The notes below the pieces were generated by a model that saw only the letters and a list, made by a program, of their open reading frames with translations, was not told the origin of the DNA and did no database searches. Shown in pieces: positions 50,730 through 60,248 of a stretch of DNA of 64,000 nt. The stretch is from JAMXLO01 sp963719805 (GTDB lineage: Bacteria; Pseudomonadota; Alphaproteobacteria; Acetobacterales; Acetobacteraceae), in the NCBI GenBank assembly GCA_963719805.1, contig CAVRDF010000007.1, positions 1 through 64,000 of the forward strand, read 5' to 3'. Every line of letters begins with the position of its first letter. Position 1 is the first letter of the stretch. The position numbers and the translations under genes are program-made.

Positions 50730-51191
50730 ATGCATGGCGGATCACGACGAGGTGCCGGGCGCCCGCGAGGTTCCAGAAACAGGCGGACCCGAGTACTTGA
50801 GGAACAGATGAAGGCTCTCGCGGTCAAGCTCGTCACAGAACTTCCCGATGCGTTCCCCGGCGATGCGCTCGCTCTCATGCAATTTATATACAAAGATACA
50901 AGTCTACCTTTGGCACTGCGGCTCGATGCAGCGGCTAAGGCTGCCAGGTTTGAGCGGCCAACACTGGGAGCGACTGCAGTAGAGGCGAGCGTCAGCGTTT
51001 CGACCGTGGGCAGCGAAGAGCGCCATCTAGCCCGCGCGAGGCTTTTTGCCGAGTTGGCGGATTTCGCGAAGGCAGAACCTCTGGAGAGTCCGCCTGTTAA
51101 AGTGGCAAATTCCGAACAACCGGGCCGCCGGCACAATTCGCAACGGCACACCGGGCTCAATTACCCACCTCCCCCCGATGAGTGGCCCTGA
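50730..51191 (+). CDS. Phage small-terminase-like protein
   Basis: 153 residues from ATG 50730: MHGGSRRGAGRPRGSRNRRT, RVLEEQMKALAVKLVTELPD, AFPGDALALMQFIYKDTSLP, LALRLDAAAKAARFERPTLG. The G-A-G-R-P-x-G-S-x-N start and 'FPGDA--LM--IYKD-SLPL-LRLDAA-AA--FE-P' block are typical of phage proteins annotated as small-terminase-like. The C-terminus is low complexity. It is transcribed towards tRNA-Pro, against the replication genes. Confidence 0.55.
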   Translation: MHGGSRRGAGRPRGSRNRRTRVLEEQMKALAVKLVTELPDAFPGDALALMQFIYKDTSLPLALRLDAAAKAARFERPTLGATAVEASVSVSTVGSEERHLARARLFAELADFAKAEPLESPPVKVANSEQPGRRHNSQRHTGLNYPPPPDEWP

Positions 51192-51345
51192 AAGCGGGTG
51201 GGGATATCTGCTACTAAATTGGGTCCCGGCAGACCAGTCGGCACGCAGCAGATGTCCGGGTATGGCCTTGGGGCCGAGTGGTATCCAGCCGGTATCCGTG
51301 AAATGATGCGGGGTGGCCAGGGGGTCACCAACACTTTGAAATGAC

Positions 51346-51423
51346 TGGTCGGGGCGGCGGGATTCGAACCCACGACCTCCTGTACCCAAAACAGGCGCGC
51401 TGACCAGGCTGCGCCACGCCCCG
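51346..51423 (-). tRNA. tRNA-Pro(TGG)
   Basis: On the minus strand: acceptor CGGGGCG (51423-51417) pairs with CGCCCCG near 51356-51350, followed by A-CCA (51349-51346). Anticodon arm CCTGT-TTTGGGT-ACAGG gives anticodon TGG. T-loop GGTTCGAATCC is standard. Length 78 nt with encoded CCA. The element at 48.8-51.2 kb ends near its 3' side, the usual place for integration. Confidence 0.93.
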
Positions 51424-51465
51424 AAGTTGGCGGAACCTAGGTGTGAGGCGCAGCGGAAGCAACCC

Positions 51466-51946
51466 TCATCCGGTGCTGCCGAAAATCCGCTGCTCCACCT
51501 TGTCGCCAACTCGGATGTTCAGCTTCGCCGTGATCCCGGCTTGCAGTTCCAGCGTCGCCCGCACCGGCCCCCGGCTGTCGATGACCGCCAGAACTCTCCG
51601 GCACCGTATTCTCCGCGATCGAGCGGATCGTCCCATCGGCGTTGATGAACACCATGTCGAGCGGCGAGATCGTGTTGCGCATCCACATTTGCAAATCGTG
51701 CGGTATGCCCCAGTCGAACAGCATGCCGCTTTCGGGCGGCACAGCCGGACGGAACATCAGGCCAACCGTCTGCTGCTGCGGCGTGATAGCCATTTCCACC
51801 ATGAAATCGTGCCGCACACCGTCGCGCGTGATGATGGTCAGCTTCTCCTTCGGCAGTTCCGGCTGCGGACCGGTGATGTTCGGTTCCTGCGCCAGCGCGG
51901 CTAGCGGCGCCAGCGTCAACATCATCAGCAGCGAGCGGCGGTTCAT
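51466..51946 (-). pseudogene. DUF192 exported protein, one frameshift
   Basis: From ATG 51946: signal peptide MNRRSLLMMLTLAPLAALAQ, then DUF192: FMVEMAITPQQQTVGLMFRP, MLFDWGIPHDLQMWMRNTIS, PLDMVFINADGTI, and after a one-base shift near 51594 AVIDSRGPVRATLELQAGIT, AKLNIRVGDKV and the stop at 51466-51468. Full family length of about 160 residues is restored by one indel. Periplasmic, function unknown. Confidence 0.8.
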
Positions 51947-51958
51947 GCGGTGGTTCCT

Positions 51959-52879
51959 TCACTGATGCTGTGGCATGCCTTGCGGGATCACCGTCTTGAC
52001 GATGCTCGCGTCCAGTGCCTCGTAGTCGTGATAGCCAATGGTCGCGTAAAGCTCCGCGCAAGTCTGCATGCGTTCCACCATCGTCTGCGTTCCGCCGTCG
52101 CGGCGGATCGCATCGTAAAGCTCCGCCTGCGCCTTGTTCGCCACACGCAGCGAACTGACCGGCCAGATCACCATTTTGTATCCCATCGACTGGAACTCTG
52201 CGGCGGTGAAAAACGGCGTGCGACCGAACTCCGTCATATTGGCCAGCAGCGGTGCATCGACACGTGAGGCGAAGGTGCGGAACATCTCCGCGGTGTTCAG
52301 CGCTTCGGGAAAGATCGCGTCTGCGCCGGCCTCCAGATACAGCTTGGCGCGCGCCACCGCACCGTCCATGCCCTCGCTCGCCGCCGCATCGGTGCGCGCA
52401 ACGATGAACAGGTGCCGCCGTGCCTGGCGCGCCGCAGCTACCTTCGCAGCCATGTCATGTGCATCAGCCAGCTTCTTGTCGTTCAGGTGGCCGCACTTCT
52501 TTGGCAGCAATTGGTCCTCAATATGCACTGCTGCGGCACCGGCGTCCTCGAAGCTGCGCACCATGTGCATGACGTTCAGCGCTTCGCCATAGCCGGTATC
52601 GCCGTCTACCAGCAGCGGCAGGCCCGTGGCGCGTGTAATCTGGCGAATGAAAAAGCAGACCTCGTCGACCGTGATCATGCCGAGGTCCGGGATACCCATC
52701 GAGGCGGTCATCGCCGCGCCGGACAGATACAGCGCCTCGAACCCGGCGGCTTTGGCCTGCAACGCCGCCATGCCGTTGTGCGCGCCCGGCATCTGCAAAA
52801 TGCCTGCTCGTTTCAGTGCCGCACGAAATCGCTCGCCGGCAGACGCGGTCGGCAGATTGGCGGCAACCAGATAGGTCAT
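51959..52879 (-). CDS. prpB: Methylisocitrate lyase
   Basis: 306 residues of the isocitrate lyase/PEP mutase superfamily: VDGDTGYG at 92-98 (metal site), KKCGHLN at 127-133 with catalytic Cys129, VARTDA, EALN and FGRTP. The K-K-C-G-H form is that of 2-methylisocitrate lyase, which splits 2-methylisocitrate to pyruvate and succinate in propionate breakdown. No other prp gene is in the window, so a related acid could be the substrate. Intact; ends 12 nt before DUF192. Confidence 0.85.
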   Translation of the reverse strand: MTYLVAANLPTASAGERFRAALKRAGILQMPGAHNGMAALQAKAAGFEALYLSGAAMTASMGIPDLGMITVDEVCFFIRQITRATGLPLLVDGDTGYGEALNVMHMVRSFEDAGAAAVHIEDQLLPKKCGHLNDKKLADAHDMAAKVAAARQARRHLFIVARTDAAASEGMDGAVARAKLYLEAGADAIFPEALNTAEMFRTFASRVDAPLLANMTEFGRTPFFTAAEFQSMGYKMVIWPVSSLRVANKAQAELYDAIRRDGGTQTMVERMQTCAELYATIGYHDYEALDASIVKTVIPQGMPQHQ

Positions 52880-52945
52880 GGGCGCGGCTCCCGAAATCAG
52901 AGCCGCGACATAGCGGATAGCGTGCTCAAGCGACAGATGGGGCGG

Positions 52946-54343
52946 TCAAAGTCCCAGTTTGGCCAGCACGGCGTCAGTTTCGGCCGAGGCCGCGCGCGCC
53001 CGCTCGATCGCTTCGGCCGGACTGCGCGCGCCAAGCACCGAATAGGCTTGCGCCAACTGCGTTTTCACCGCCGCTACGCCGACCCCGAGCACACGGCCGA
53101 TCTCCTTTGCCGAGCGCCCCTGCCCCAGCAACAACAGGACCTGCTGCTGGCGTGTGGAAAGCTCCGCGGGCTCGCGAGGCGTAACGTCGCACTGGCCGCC
53201 GATCCAGCTCTCGAACCAGGGCGCCACAAGCTCCACCGGCATGGGCCGCGCGATCAGATAACCCTGCAACCCGCGAATGCCGAGCGCCTCCAGCATCACT
53301 GCCACGTCCTCGGTCTCGACCCCTTCGGCGATCAATTCCATGTCCATGTTGGTGGCAAGCTCAATGATCGATTTCGTGATCGCCTGCGAATCCCGCGACA
53401 CCGCCAGATCGGTGATAAACGCCCGGTCGATCTTGATCGCGGAAAACGGCATCTGCCGAAGCAGCTTGAACGATGAGAAGCCGGTTCCGAAATCATCGAT
53501 AGCAAGCTGCATGCCCTTCAGCCGCACGCGCGTGAGGATATCCATCGTGTTCGGCGCGTCGGCGAATGCAGCGCTCTCGGTCACTTCCAGACAAAGATGC
53601 TGCGGTGGCATACCAGCTTCCCGCAGTTGCTTTTCCAACCGGTCGGGCAGCGACAGGTCGTGCAGATTTCGTGGTGAGACATTGACCGCTATCGGCACCC
53701 GGATTTCGCAGTCCGCCAGCACACGATACGATTCTACCGCGGCACGGATCACCCAGTCGGTCAGTGCGTCGATCACCGCGACATCCGATTCAGCGAGCGG
53801 CACGAAACGATCCGGCGACAGACGTCCCAGCGACGGATGTTCCCAACGGATCAGCGCCTCTAACTTGCGCAATGCCCGGGGTGAGCGCGCCACAATTGGC
53901 TGGAAATCCAGCGACAGCTCATCGTTGCTGATCGCCTCCAGCAGGCGGTCAAGCGACAGCGTCCGCTGCGCCGCCTTCAGCCGCTCCAGCAATTCCTCGA
54001 GTTGCGCGACCCGTATCGGCTTCTCAAGCGATGTCTCCACGCTAAGCCCGAGATCACGCGCCAGCGCAGCTGCCGTCGCCAGAACACGCGTATCGAAGCC
54101 GCTCATCAGCACGATCGTGCCACGGTACTGTTGCTCGGCCAGATACCGAAGCTGTTCAATGCCGTCGGTGCAGCCGAGTTGCAGATCCAGTGCAATCAGA
54201 TCGGGTGGCGCACGATGCAGGCTGGCGCGAAATGCCTCCGGCTCCGCCACTGCTGACGCCTCGATACCCTGCAGAATGGCGACCCTGCTGACCAGGCGTC
54301 CCGTCGCTTCATCGTCATCAAATACCAGTAGCCGCATGCTCAC
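52946..54343 (-). CDS. Receiver-EAL-LuxR three-domain regulator
   Basis: 465 residues. Receiver 3-120 with D53 (LIALDLQLG); EAL domain 130-375 with EAL at 162-164 (LEALIRWEHP), AVNVSPRNL, EVTES, IDDFGTG, IKIDRAF and AEGVET, a full set for c-di-GMP phosphodiesterase; LuxR-type HTH about 395-455 (LSTRQQQVLLLLGQGRSAKE). Thus a phosphorylation-controlled enzyme that may also bind DNA. It lies 3 nt after the giant kinase gene, in the same direction; the kinase is its likely partner. Confidence 0.92.
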   Translation of the reverse strand: MSMRLLVFDDDEATGRLVSRVAILQGIEASAVAEPEAFRASLHRAPPDLIALDLQLGCTDGIEQLRYLAEQQYRGTIVLMSGFDTRVLATAAALARDLGLSVETSLEKPIRVAQLEELLERLKAAQRTLSLDRLLEAISNDELSLDFQPIVARSPRALRKLEALIRWEHPSLGRLSPDRFVPLAESDVAVIDALTDWVIRAAVESYRVLADCEIRVPIAVNVSPRNLHDLSLPDRLEKQLREAGMPPQHLCLEVTESAAFADAPNTMDILTRVRLKGMQLAIDDFGTGFSSFKLLRQMPFSAIKIDRAFITDLAVSRDSQAITKSIIELATNMDMELIAEGVETEDVAVMLEALGIRGLQGYLIARPMPVELVAPWFESWIGGQCDVTPREPAELSTRQQQVLLLLGQGRSAKEIGRVLGVGVAAVKTQLAQAYSVLGARSPAEAIERARAASAETDAVLAKLGL

Positions 54344-54346
54344 CGA

Positions 54347-57300
54347 TCAGACTTCATTCAGTTCGACATCGCGCACATCCAGTGCCTCGCGCACTGCCTG
54401 GGCGAGTTCGTCGTGACGGTATGGCTTGTTCAGCAGGCGGTAACCCAGATCCATGGCGCTCTGGCCCTTACCTGTGCTGCGCATGTCGGGGAAACCCGAT
54501 GTAAGCAACAGCTTCAACCCAGGCCGCAGCACCGCCGCACGCGCGGCCAGCTCAAGGCCGTCGATGTCACCCGGCATCACCACGTCGGTAAACAAAAGCT
54601 GCACATCGTCATGCTTGGCAAGCACATCAAGTGCGGCCGCAGCATTCTCCGCCTCCTGAACCTGATAGCCGAGTATGGATAGTCCCTGCACAGTCACCCG
54701 CCGCAGCGGCTCGTTGTCTTCGACCACGAGTACGGTTTCATTTCCGCCTTCGACCAGAGTGACTTCCTCATGTTCGTCTGGCGCATCACCCTGATTGGAA
54801 CCCCGCGGCAGATACAGCCGGAACGTCGTGCCCAGGCCCACCTCGCTGTAGACGGCAACATGGCCGCCAGACTGCTTGATGAAGCCGAACACCATGGAAA
54901 GGCCCAGACCAGATCCCTTCCCAGGCTCCTTTGTCGTGAAGAACGGCTCGAAGATCTGTGTCAGGACATCCTGCGGCATACCGGTCCCGGTATCGCTGAC
55001 CTCGATCATGACATAAGGCCCCGGCACGACCTCCGGATGCTGTGCGACATAGCTCGCATCGAGCTGGATGTTGCGCGTGATGATGTCGAGCCGGCCACCT
55101 TTCGGCATCGCGTCGCGTGCATTCGCCGACAGATTGGTCAACGCGGCTTCAAGCTGAGTCGAATCCACCACGACCGGCCACACGTTCTCCGCAAGGTGCA
55201 GGTTCAGCGTGACGTTCTCGCCCAACATGCGCGTCAACAGCTTCGCCAGGCCGTCGACCAGCGTATTCACCTGAGTCTTTTGCGGCCGCAGCGGCTGACG
55301 GCGCGCGAACGCCAGCAATCGTCGCGTCAGGTCGGCCCCACGCAGTGCTGCCTGGGACGCTTCGCCGCGAAGCTCTTCCGCCAACGGGTCAGCTTTGATG
55401 CGCCGGCCCAGCAGGTCGAGGTTGCCGATGATGACACCAAGCACGTTGTTGAAGTCATGCGCCATGCCACCACTCAGGTGACCAATGGTCTCCATTTTTT
55501 GCGAATGGACCAACTTCTGTTCGGTCAGCCGACGCTCGGTCACATCCTGCATAGTGCCAATCAATCGGGTGACACGGCCTTCCGCATTCAGCGCTGCCCG
55601 GCCTTCGGCATTGCAGATGCGCACCATTCCATCGGATCGCACGATCCGCAGATCGATCGACGCGCGTTGCACGCCACCCTCTAGGTCAGCGAACCACTGC
55701 CTGGCCAGCGGCAGGTCTTCTTCGTGCATGAACCGGCCAATGTTGTCCCTGGCCGGCTGGAACTCGTCCGGCCGCAAGCCGCGAATGCGGTACATCTCAT
55801 GCGACCACAGGCACTCGCCGCTCACGAGATCATATTCCCAGCTGCCGATACCGGCGATCTCCTGCGCGCGGTCCAGACGCAATTCGCTATCGCGCAAGGC
55901 AAGCTGGGCTCGCTTCAATGCCGTGATATTCATGCGAAGACCGGCTATACCGCCATTGCGCATCCGTCGTTCCGAAACCAGAATCCACGAACCGTCCTGC
56001 AGCTGCTGCTCGTACTCGCCGTCCGCATCCTGGTGGGCACGGATGAACTGCGCCGCCCACTGGTCCTCGTTGCCTGCCGCCGCCGGATAGTGGCCGGCCG
56101 CAACACTGTTGTGCACCAGATCGGCAAACTTGATTCCGGGTGTGATCAGGTGAGCGCTGGCCGGATAGATGCGACGATACGCCTCGTTGCAAAGCACCAG
56201 CCGATCGTCTTGATCGTAGATGACAAATCCTTCAGAGATGCTGTCCACAGCATCACGCACCAATGCCTCGGCATGTTCGGCGCGTTCCTTGGCAGCACGC
56301 AGCTCTGCCTCCGCGGCGACTTCATGCGTCGTGTCGCGGCCAGTACCTCGGTAGCCGATGAACGTGCCATCCTCGGCGAACATCGGCTTGCCGCTGATCG
56401 ACACATGCCACAGCGAACCGTCCTCGCGATAAAGCGTATAGCGAAAATCACGGAATGGCTGCCGTGCCGCGAGCATTTGCCGGTGCTCGTCCCACCGCTC
56501 CTCACTGGTCGCACGCGCGGACTTGGATTCCCAGCGGCGTTTTCCCACGAACGACCTTATGCCGCCCATCGCCTGCTCCGCCGCCGCACTCAACCACGTG
56601 AAGCGCAGATCGGCATCCTGCTCCCAGAACCAGTCGGAAGACGTATCGGCGAAATCGCGCAGGCGGTGTTCGCTCTCACTCAATGCGATCTGCGCCTGCT
56701 TGAGACGCGTGATGTCGACGCGCAGCCCGGCAATGCCGCCGTTGCGCATCCGGCGCTCGGTAACCAGTATCCAGCGCCCGTCCGGCCGCTCGGTTTCGAC
56801 GTCCTCACCGGCATTGGCGTGTTGCTGGAGGCGCCTCGCGACCGAGGCCTCCTCCTTACCCATCGCCATCGGGTCGTTGCGCACACCGCGGCGCACGATG
56901 TCCTCGAACTTCGTGCCGGGATGCATCAGCTTCGCGGCACCATGATAGATGTCGCGATACGCGTCATTGCACAGCACAAATCGGTCGTCGCGATCAAAGA
57001 TCACAAAACCTTCTGATATGCTGTCGACAGCGTCGCGCAGCAGCAATTCAGCCTGCTCCGCGCGTTCCTTTGCGGTACGCAATTCGACCGCCGACTGCAC
57101 CTCGGCCGTGATGTCACGGCCGGTTCCGCGATAGCCCAGGAACACGCCGTTCTCGTCGAAAATCGGCACGCCGCTGACGCTGACGTGCGCGATGCGGCCT
57201 TCCGGCGTCGCGCGCGTGTAGCGAAAATCACGAAACGGCTGATGCGCCAGGCAAACCTGTCGATGTTGTTCCCAGTATTCGGACGCATTGATAGCGTCGT

Positions 57301-58519
57301 TCAATTCCCAGCGCCGCTTGCCGATGAGCATCCGGCTGCCTGCTGTCGTCAGCGGCGCGCCGGCCCCAACATTGGTGAATCTCAGATCAGCGTCCTGTTC
57401 CCAGAACCAGTCTGACGACAAATTGGCGTAGTCACGCAGCCGGAGTTCACTGGCGCGCAGGTCCGCCTCCGTGCGCTCGCGCCGGCGTAGCTCCGCCGCC
57501 AGTTCGAACTCACGCATGCTGCGGCGATAGGTTTCCACCGACAGCACGATTGTCAGCGCACCGATAAGCAGTGTCACCAACACGCCGATAAGCTCGATCT
57601 GCCTGGCATGCGCCTCGGCAGACTTCAACGACTCGTCCAGCCCGAGCCCGACGCCGGCGATCAGGTCGTAACCGGGAAGCCGTCGCCTGCTGTAAATGCG
57701 GATCACATGATCGACGGAGCTTTCGCCGACATAGGCGTCGGATTGTTCATCCCGCAGTGCATTCCGTGACACGACGGAGCCGACACCCACGATACCATTC
57801 GGGCTTTCGGCCCCGAAGCGCGCGCGGATGATGCCGTCGCTGGCTCCGATCACCGCCATCAGCCCCTGCTGACCCAGGTCGATCAAGCGATGCAGGTCAG
57901 TCAGCCGCCCCGGATCGAGCGTGAAGACGACCACGCCTAGAAAGCGGCCATCAGCCGAATCCACTCGCTGCGACAGCTTCAGTGTGGTGAGGCCCGTGCT
58001 GCAACTCACCACAGGCTTGCTGACAAACACACCTTTGAACAGCCCGGAGACATGAACCCGATACTGTTCGCGGTCGCTTAGATCCGTCGGCGCCGGATGC
58101 GCGTCTTTTGTGGAGGAAACCAGCTGACCGTCGGGACCGATAATCGTGGCATGGTCCACCACGGCGGACATTTGCGGGATGTCCCGTGCCCAGCCGTGAA
58201 TGTCGAAGTGGCCGTCCGCCGAACGCATCCGTTCGGCGATGACCCTCATGGCGCCGGCAACCCCATTCAAGGTGCTGTAAATCTGCTCCTCAAAGCCGGC
58301 GCTCAGGTTTGAGGCATTTGTTTCCGCTGCTTTCATCGCTGTCTCGCGTTCGGTCGAGACAACGCCGTGGATCGCGAACCAGACGGCAGCCAGCAGCACC
58401 ACACCGGTCGCGATGATCGCGCCCACAAGCAGCAAGGGCCGTCGCAGGTTGGACCCCGCGGCCGGCGCGTCGTTCCCGCGCCCGGCCCCGATCGCCCGTG
58501 ACGGCGTCTCACGCGGCAT
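54347..58519 (-). CDS. Giant membrane hybrid kinase with five PAS domains
   Basis: 1390 residues from ATG 58519 (MPRETPSRAIGAG). TM1 about 28-51, a Cache-like periplasmic sensor about 55-305, TM2 about 309-328, then five PAS domains: WFWEQDADLRF type near 365 and 620, PAS_7 type (VDSISEGFVI) near 500 and 755, and a PAS_3 type near 880-985. HisKA with H in GGMAHDFNNVLG near 1005, HATPase (NLSANARDAM, DTGTGMP, GSGLGLSMVFG) and a receiver (VLVVEDNEP; LLFTDVVMPG; LLNKPY). The two PAS pairs look like an internal duplication. Divergent from coxG. Confidence 0.92.
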   Translation of the reverse strand: MPRETPSRAIGAGRGNDAPAAGSNLRRPLLLVGAIIATGVVLLAAVWFAIHGVVSTERETAMKAAETNASNLSAGFEEQIYSTLNGVAGAMRVIAERMRSADGHFDIHGWARDIPQMSAVVDHATIIGPDGQLVSSTKDAHPAPTDLSDREQYRVHVSGLFKGVFVSKPVVSCSTGLTTLKLSQRVDSADGRFLGVVVFTLDPGRLTDLHRLIDLGQQGLMAVIGASDGIIRARFGAESPNGIVGVGSVVSRNALRDEQSDAYVGESSVDHVIRIYSRRRLPGYDLIAGVGLGLDESLKSAEAHARQIELIGVLVTLLIGALTIVLSVETYRRSMREFELAAELRRRERTEADLRASELRLRDYANLSSDWFWEQDADLRFTNVGAGAPLTTAGSRMLIGKRRWELNDAINASEYWEQHRQVCLAHQPFRDFRYTRATPEGRIAHVSVSGVPIFDENGVFLGYRGTGRDITAEVQSAVELRTAKERAEQAELLLRDAVDSISEGFVIFDRDDRFVLCNDAYRDIYHGAAKLMHPGTKFEDIVRRGVRNDPMAMGKEEASVARRLQQHANAGEDVETERPDGRWILVTERRMRNGGIAGLRVDITRLKQAQIALSESEHRLRDFADTSSDWFWEQDADLRFTWLSAAAEQAMGGIRSFVGKRRWESKSARATSEERWDEHRQMLAARQPFRDFRYTLYREDGSLWHVSISGKPMFAEDGTFIGYRGTGRDTTHEVAAEAELRAAKERAEHAEALVRDAVDSISEGFVIYDQDDRLVLCNEAYRRIYPASAHLITPGIKFADLVHNSVAAGHYPAAAGNEDQWAAQFIRAHQDADGEYEQQLQDGSWILVSERRMRNGGIAGLRMNITALKRAQLALRDSELRLDRAQEIAGIGSWEYDLVSGECLWSHEMYRIRGLRPDEFQPARDNIGRFMHEEDLPLARQWFADLEGGVQRASIDLRIVRSDGMVRICNAEGRAALNAEGRVTRLIGTMQDVTERRLTEQKLVHSQKMETIGHLSGGMAHDFNNVLGVIIGNLDLLGRRIKADPLAEELRGEASQAALRGADLTRRLLAFARRQPLRPQKTQVNTLVDGLAKLLTRMLGENVTLNLHLAENVWPVVVDSTQLEAALTNLSANARDAMPKGGRLDIITRNIQLDASYVAQHPEVVPGPYVMIEVSDTGTGMPQDVLTQIFEPFFTTKEPGKGSGLGLSMVFGFIKQSGGHVAVYSEVGLGTTFRLYLPRGSNQGDAPDEHEEVTLVEGGNETVLVVEDNEPLRRVTVQGLSILGYQVQEAENAAAALDVLAKHDDVQLLFTDVVMPGDIDGLELAARAAVLRPGLKLLLTSGFPDMRSTGKGQSAMDLGYRLLNKPYRHDELAQAVREALDVRDVELNEV

Positions 58520-58685
58520 GAAAAAACCCGGCTCGCATCGCTTCTGCTTTGCAGTTAGGAAGTCAACGAAAAGGCCATAGGACTGCTTGCACCTTGGTTT
58601 CGCGGCCGTGATACCCACAGCCGGTTGGTTGCGTGCCTCAGACCCTGCCAGTAACGTCCGCCGCGCAAATGCGGGGTTTGGGCGG

Positions 58686-59339
58686 ATGGACATGACAGGC
58701 GAGCGGCGCATCGAGGCGCCCCGCGAGGCCGTATGGCAGGCGCTCAATGACACAGCCGTTTTGAAGGCCAGCATTCCAGGTTGCGAGACCCTCGAACGCG
58801 TCTCCGAAACTGACATGAAGGCGACCGCTCAGGTGAAGATCGGACCGATTGCAGCCCGCTTCAGTGGCGCGGTACACCTGTCCGACATCGATCCGCCGAA
58901 CGGTTACACAATCGGTGGCGAGGGACAGGGCGGCGTCGCCGGCTTCGCCAAGGGCGGTGCCACGGTCAAGCTGCACGACGCCGACGCCGCAACGCTGCTG
59001 CGCTACGAAGTGCACGCGCAAGTGGGCGGACGCATCGCGCAGCTCGGCGCCAGGCTCATCGACGCGACGGCTAAACAAATGGCCGATGCCTTCTTCGACC
59101 GTTTCAGTGCGCAGGTAACTGGACCAGTCCCCTCACCTGCAACGGCAGGCGAGCAGCTTTATCCGGCGGCAACGAGCGCCGCGCCGGCACGGCCGGCCGT
59201 CCCCGTGCCGCCAGCGCCATCACCGGTAAGCATGATGGCGCTCGTCCCCCGCGAGCCAATGGGCTTGCCGATGGCCGCCTGGATCGGCGGCGCCATATAC
59301 GTGGTCATGCTGCTATTGATCATCGGAAGCCTGCTTTAG
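58686..59339 (+). CDS. coxG: CoxG-type SRPBCC protein with C-terminal membrane anchor
   Basis: 217 residues from ATG 58686: MDMTGERRIEAPREAVWQAL, NDTAVLKASIPGCETLERVS, FSGAVHLSDIDPPNGYTIGG, EGQGGVAGFAKGGATVKL. This is CoxG, a lipid-transfer-like fold. A Pro-rich linker (about 150-185) and a C-terminal helix (AAWIGGAIYVVMLLLIIGSL) anchor it. In Afipia/Oligotropha CoxG takes part in attaching CO dehydrogenase to the membrane. The stop overlaps the GTG of coxD. First gene of a seven-gene overlapping cluster. Confidence 0.88.
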   Translation: MDMTGERRIEAPREAVWQALNDTAVLKASIPGCETLERVSETDMKATAQVKIGPIAARFSGAVHLSDIDPPNGYTIGGEGQGGVAGFAKGGATVKLHDADAATLLRYEVHAQVGGRIAQLGARLIDATAKQMADAFFDRFSAQVTGPVPSPATAGEQLYPAATSAAPARPAVPVPPAPSPVSMMALVPREPMGLPMAAWIGGAIYVVMLLLIIGSLL

Positions 59340-60241
59340 TGGCTGCACTGCCTGCGACCGTCGCCGATACCGCCAGACTGTTATCCGATCAGGGCTACAT
59401 CGCGGACCAGGAACTGGCGACGACAGTGCACCTCGCCCTCGCGATGCGCCGCCCGTTGTTCCTCGAGGGTGAGCCGGGAACCGGCAAGACCGAGATAGCG
59501 AAGGTCCTCGCCGCCGGGCTGACGCGGCGGCTGGTCCGGCTGCAATGCTATGATGGCATGGACATCTCTGCCGCTGCCTATGAATGGGACCACGCACGCC
59601 AGCTCATGGCGATCCGTTTGGCCGAGGCGGCGGGGCACACCGATCCCGGCGAACTGGCCAGCGACATTTACGCCCGCAAGTATCTGCTGGCACGCCCGCT
59701 GCTGTCGGCGATCGATCCCGACCTGCCGCCGGCGGTGTTGCTGATCGACGAACTCGACCGGGCGGACGAACCATTCGAGGCGTTCCTGTTGGAACTGCTC
59801 GCCGACTTTCAGGTGACCGTGCCTGAGTTCGGCACGATACGGGCCGCGACCCTGCCAGCTGTTGTGATCACCTCGAACCGCACCCGCGAGGTGCATGACG
59901 CGATCCGCCGCCGCTGCCTCTATCACTGGGTCGGCTATCCCGACGCCGTCCGCGAGCGAGCGATCTTGGCGGCAAAAGCACCCGCCGTGCCGGCGCATCT
60001 CTCGGCACAGGTCGTCGAATTCGTCCAGCGCCTGCGTGGGGAGGATCTGTTCAAGCTGCCCGGCGTCGCCGAGACGATCGACTGGGCGCAGGCGCTCACC
60101 TACCTGAACCAAAGGGAGCTGGCGCCAGCCGCGGTGGATGAGACGCTCGGCGTGCTTCTCAAATACCAGGACGACATCGCCAAAGTCCGCGGCGCCGAAG
60201 CCGCCCGACTGGTGGCAGAGGTGCGGCAGGCGGCGGAATAG
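59339..60241 (+). CDS. coxD: CoxD-type MoxR AAA ATPase
   Basis: 300 residues from GTG 59339: Walker A EGEPGTGKTE at 43-52, Walker B VLLIDELDRADEPFEAFLLE near 131-150, sensor VVITSNRTREVHDAI, arginine finger region RRRCLYHWVGYP. CoxD works with the VWA protein CoxE to build the sulfur- and copper-containing active site of CO dehydrogenase or to mature related molybdenum hydroxylases. Coupled to coxG by overlap. Confidence 0.9.
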   Translation: MAALPATVADTARLLSDQGYIADQELATTVHLALAMRRPLFLEGEPGTGKTEIAKVLAAGLTRRLVRLQCYDGMDISAAAYEWDHARQLMAIRLAEAAGHTDPGELASDIYARKYLLARPLLSAIDPDLPPAVLLIDELDRADEPFEAFLLELLADFQVTVPEFGTIRAATLPAVVITSNRTREVHDAIRRRCLYHWVGYPDAVRERAILAAKAPAVPAHLSAQVVEFVQRLRGEDLFKLPGVAETIDWAQALTYLNQRELAPAAVDETLGVLLKYQDDIAKVRGAEAARLVAEVRQAAE

Positions 60242-60248
60242 GGCCAGG

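Noticed and set aside
53277..54416. Long plus-strand open frame of 379 codons, Ser/Arg-rich
   Set aside because: It is the mirror image of the receiver-EAL-LuxR gene in a high-GC genome; composition is typical of antisense shadows.
55724..57016. Plus-strand open frame of 430 codons
   Set aside because: Antisense of the giant PAS kinase; it even shows a 'repeat' because the PAS domains are duplicated on the other strand.
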